Assembly: GCA_949358305.1 (NCBI GenBank)
Contig: OX442316.1
Location: 372,001 to 436,000, forward strand
DNA length: 64,000 nt
Source of the DNA: Strigamia acuminata
Lineage: Eukaryota > Arthropoda > Chilopoda > Geophilomorpha > Linotaeniidae
Reading direction: 5' to 3'
Shown here: piece after piece, positions 62,301-64,000 of the stretch
Layout: every line of letters begins with the position of its first letter
Numbering within the stretch: the first letter of the stretch is position 1
Position numbers and translations under genes: made by a program
The notes under the pieces: generated by a model
The model's input: the letters and a program-made list of their open reading frames with translations, nothing else
Database searches by the model: none
What the model was told of the DNA's origin: nothing

Positions 62301-64000
62301 AATAGACTTTTGATCTCATCACAGTTGACTTAGCACAAACACCACAAGTCCAATGTCTCTGAATGTTTAGAAATAGTGTTTAAACCTTAGTAGAAGCCTT
62401 CAATATAAGTTTTAGCAACACCCAAGCAATAAATTTTGAAAAAAAAATTTTGAGCTTATTTCACATCGCAGTTGACTTAGCACAAACACCACAAGACCAA
62501 TGTCTCTGAATGTTCAGAAATAGTGTTTAAACCTTAGTAGAAGGCTCCAATGTAAGTTTTAGAAACATCCAACCGATGATTTGGGCGAATAGACTTTTGA
62601 TCTCATCACAGTTGACTTAGCACAAACACCACAAGACCAATGTCTCTGAATGTTCAGAAATAGTGTTTAAACCTTAGTAGAAGGCTCCAATGTAAGTTTT
62701 AGAAACATTCAACCGATGATTTGGGAGAATAGACTTTTGATCTCATCACAGTTGACTTAGCACAAACACCACAAGACCAATGTCTCTGAACGTTCAGAAA
62801 TAGTGTTTAAACTTTAGTAGAAGGCTCCAATGTAAGTTTTAGAAACATCCAACCAATGATTTGGGAGAATAAACTTTTGATCTGATCACAGTTGACTTAG
62901 CACAAACACCACAAGTCCAATGTCTCTGAATGTTTAGAAATAGTGTTTAAACCTTAGTAGAAGCCTTCAATATAAGTTTTAGCAACACCCAAGCAATAAA
63001 TTTTGAAAAAAAAATTTTGAGCTTATTTCACATTGCAGTTGACTTAGCACAAACACCACAAGACCAATGTCTCTGAATGTTCAGAAATAGTGTTTAAACC
63101 TTAGTAGAAGGCTCCAATGTAAGTTTTAGAAACATCCAACCAATGATTTGGGAGAATAGACTTTTGATCTCATCACAGTTGACTTAGCACAAACACCACA
63201 AGACCAATGTCTCTAAATGTTCAGAAATAGTGTTTAAACCTTAGTAGAAGGCTCCAATGTAAGTTTTAGAAACATCCAACCAATGATTTGGGAGAATAGA
63301 CTTTTGATCTCATCACAGTTGACTTAGCACAAACACCACAAGACCAATGTCTCTAAATGTTCAGAAATAGTGTTTAAACCTTAGTAGAAGGCTCCAATGT
63401 AAGTTTTAGAAACATCCAACCAATGATTTGGGAGAATAGACTTTGATCTCATCACAGTTGACTTAGCACAAACACCACAAGACCAATGTCTCTGAATGTT
63501 CAGAAATAGTGTTTAAACCTTAGTAGAAGGCTCCAATGTAAGTTTTAGAAACATCCAACCGATGATTTGGGAGAATCGACTTTTGATCTCATCACAGTTG
63601 ACTTAGCACAAACACCACAAGACCAATGTCTCTGAACGTTCAGAAATAGTGTTTAAACCTTAGTAGAAGGCTCCAATGTAAGTTTTAGAAACATCCAACC
63701 AATGATTTGGGAGAATAGACTTTTGATCTCATCACAGTTGACTTAGCACAAACACCACGAGACCAATGTCTCTGAATGTTCAGAAATAATGTTTAAACCT
63801 TAGTAGAAGCCTTCAATATAAGTTTTAGCAACACCCAAGCAATAAATTTTGAAAAAAAAATTTTGAGCTTATTTCACATCGCAGTTGACTTAGCACAAAC
63901 ACCACAAGACCAATGTCTCTAAATGTTCAGAAATAGTGTTTAAACCTTAGTAGAAGGCTCCAATGTAAGTTTTAGAAACATCCAACCAATGATTTGGGAG
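59350..64000 (+). repeat. Distant copy of the 35.4-40.05 kb satellite block
   Basis: Rare markers recur 23,948 bp apart. These are the B variant with GAAG in its A-tract (36222 and 60170), TTTACATCGC (36951 and 60899), CACATTGCAG, and AGAAGACTCC (about 38,307 and 62,255). The copy runs to the window end. It shows large-scale segmental amplification beyond the local tandem units. Confidence 0.75.

Larger units (their letters stand above)
32828..64000 (+). repeat. Satellite array, right block, continuing past the window
   Basis: Same A/B monomers, orientation and phase as the left block; the first bases complete the monomer interrupted by the retrotransposon. It holds 140-, 139- and 147-bp units and several higher-order patterns: 287-bp A-B dimers, 714-bp pentamers, a 3975-bp period, and a block copied 23,948 bp away. 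Variants such as GACCTATG, GATTAATG, CCACGAGACC and GGGCGAATAG mark sub-families that are rare or absent in the left block. No gene, RNA or other insertion is visible. The array reaches the last base, so its full size is unknown. Confidence 0.97.

Overview
The window is eukaryotic DNA, most likely from an invertebrate animal. It holds a long satellite array with two LTR retrotransposons inserted in it. The evidence for an animal is a BEL/Pao-type Gag with protease; this superfamily is known almost only from metazoans. There are no bacterial operons, no RNA genes and no recognisable host gene. I cannot name the species; an arthropod is a guess.

Layout: (1) 1-3058 is the 3' part of a Ty3/gypsy-like LTR retrotransposon. 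It has the end of an unrecognised ORF (3-812), a non-coding stretch, a polypurine tract and a complete 1590-bp 3' LTR (1469-3058). (2) 3059-26237 is satellite DNA made of two related monomers: type A, 140 bp, and type B, 147 bp with an A-tract. They are arranged in higher-order repeats, for example about 3.0 tandem copies of a 13-monomer, 1840-bp unit. (3) 26238-32827 is a complete 6590-bp BEL/Pao-type element nested in the satellite. Its two 1358-bp LTRs differ at only two positions by eye, and it is flanked by a GACT target duplication. (4) 32828-64000 is the same satellite in the same orientation, continuing past the window. Satellite makes up about 85% of the window.

The main discovery is the single long ORF of the BEL/Pao element (28417-31434, 1005 aa). 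It begins as Gag (DUF1759-like region, three CCHC zinc knuckles) and a DUF1758-like aspartic protease. Instead of continuing into reverse transcriptase, RNase H and integrase, it runs in frame into an apparently intact TK1-type thymidine kinase, with P-loop, catalytic DEGQF and four zinc cysteines. The element therefore looks like a non-autonomous retrotransposon that has captured a nucleotide-salvage enzyme as part of its Gag polyprotein. The open frame and nearly identical LTRs indicate very recent mobility, presumably using enzymes supplied by an autonomous relative. A plausible but untested role is to supply dTMP, and so dTTP, for reverse transcription inside or near the particle.
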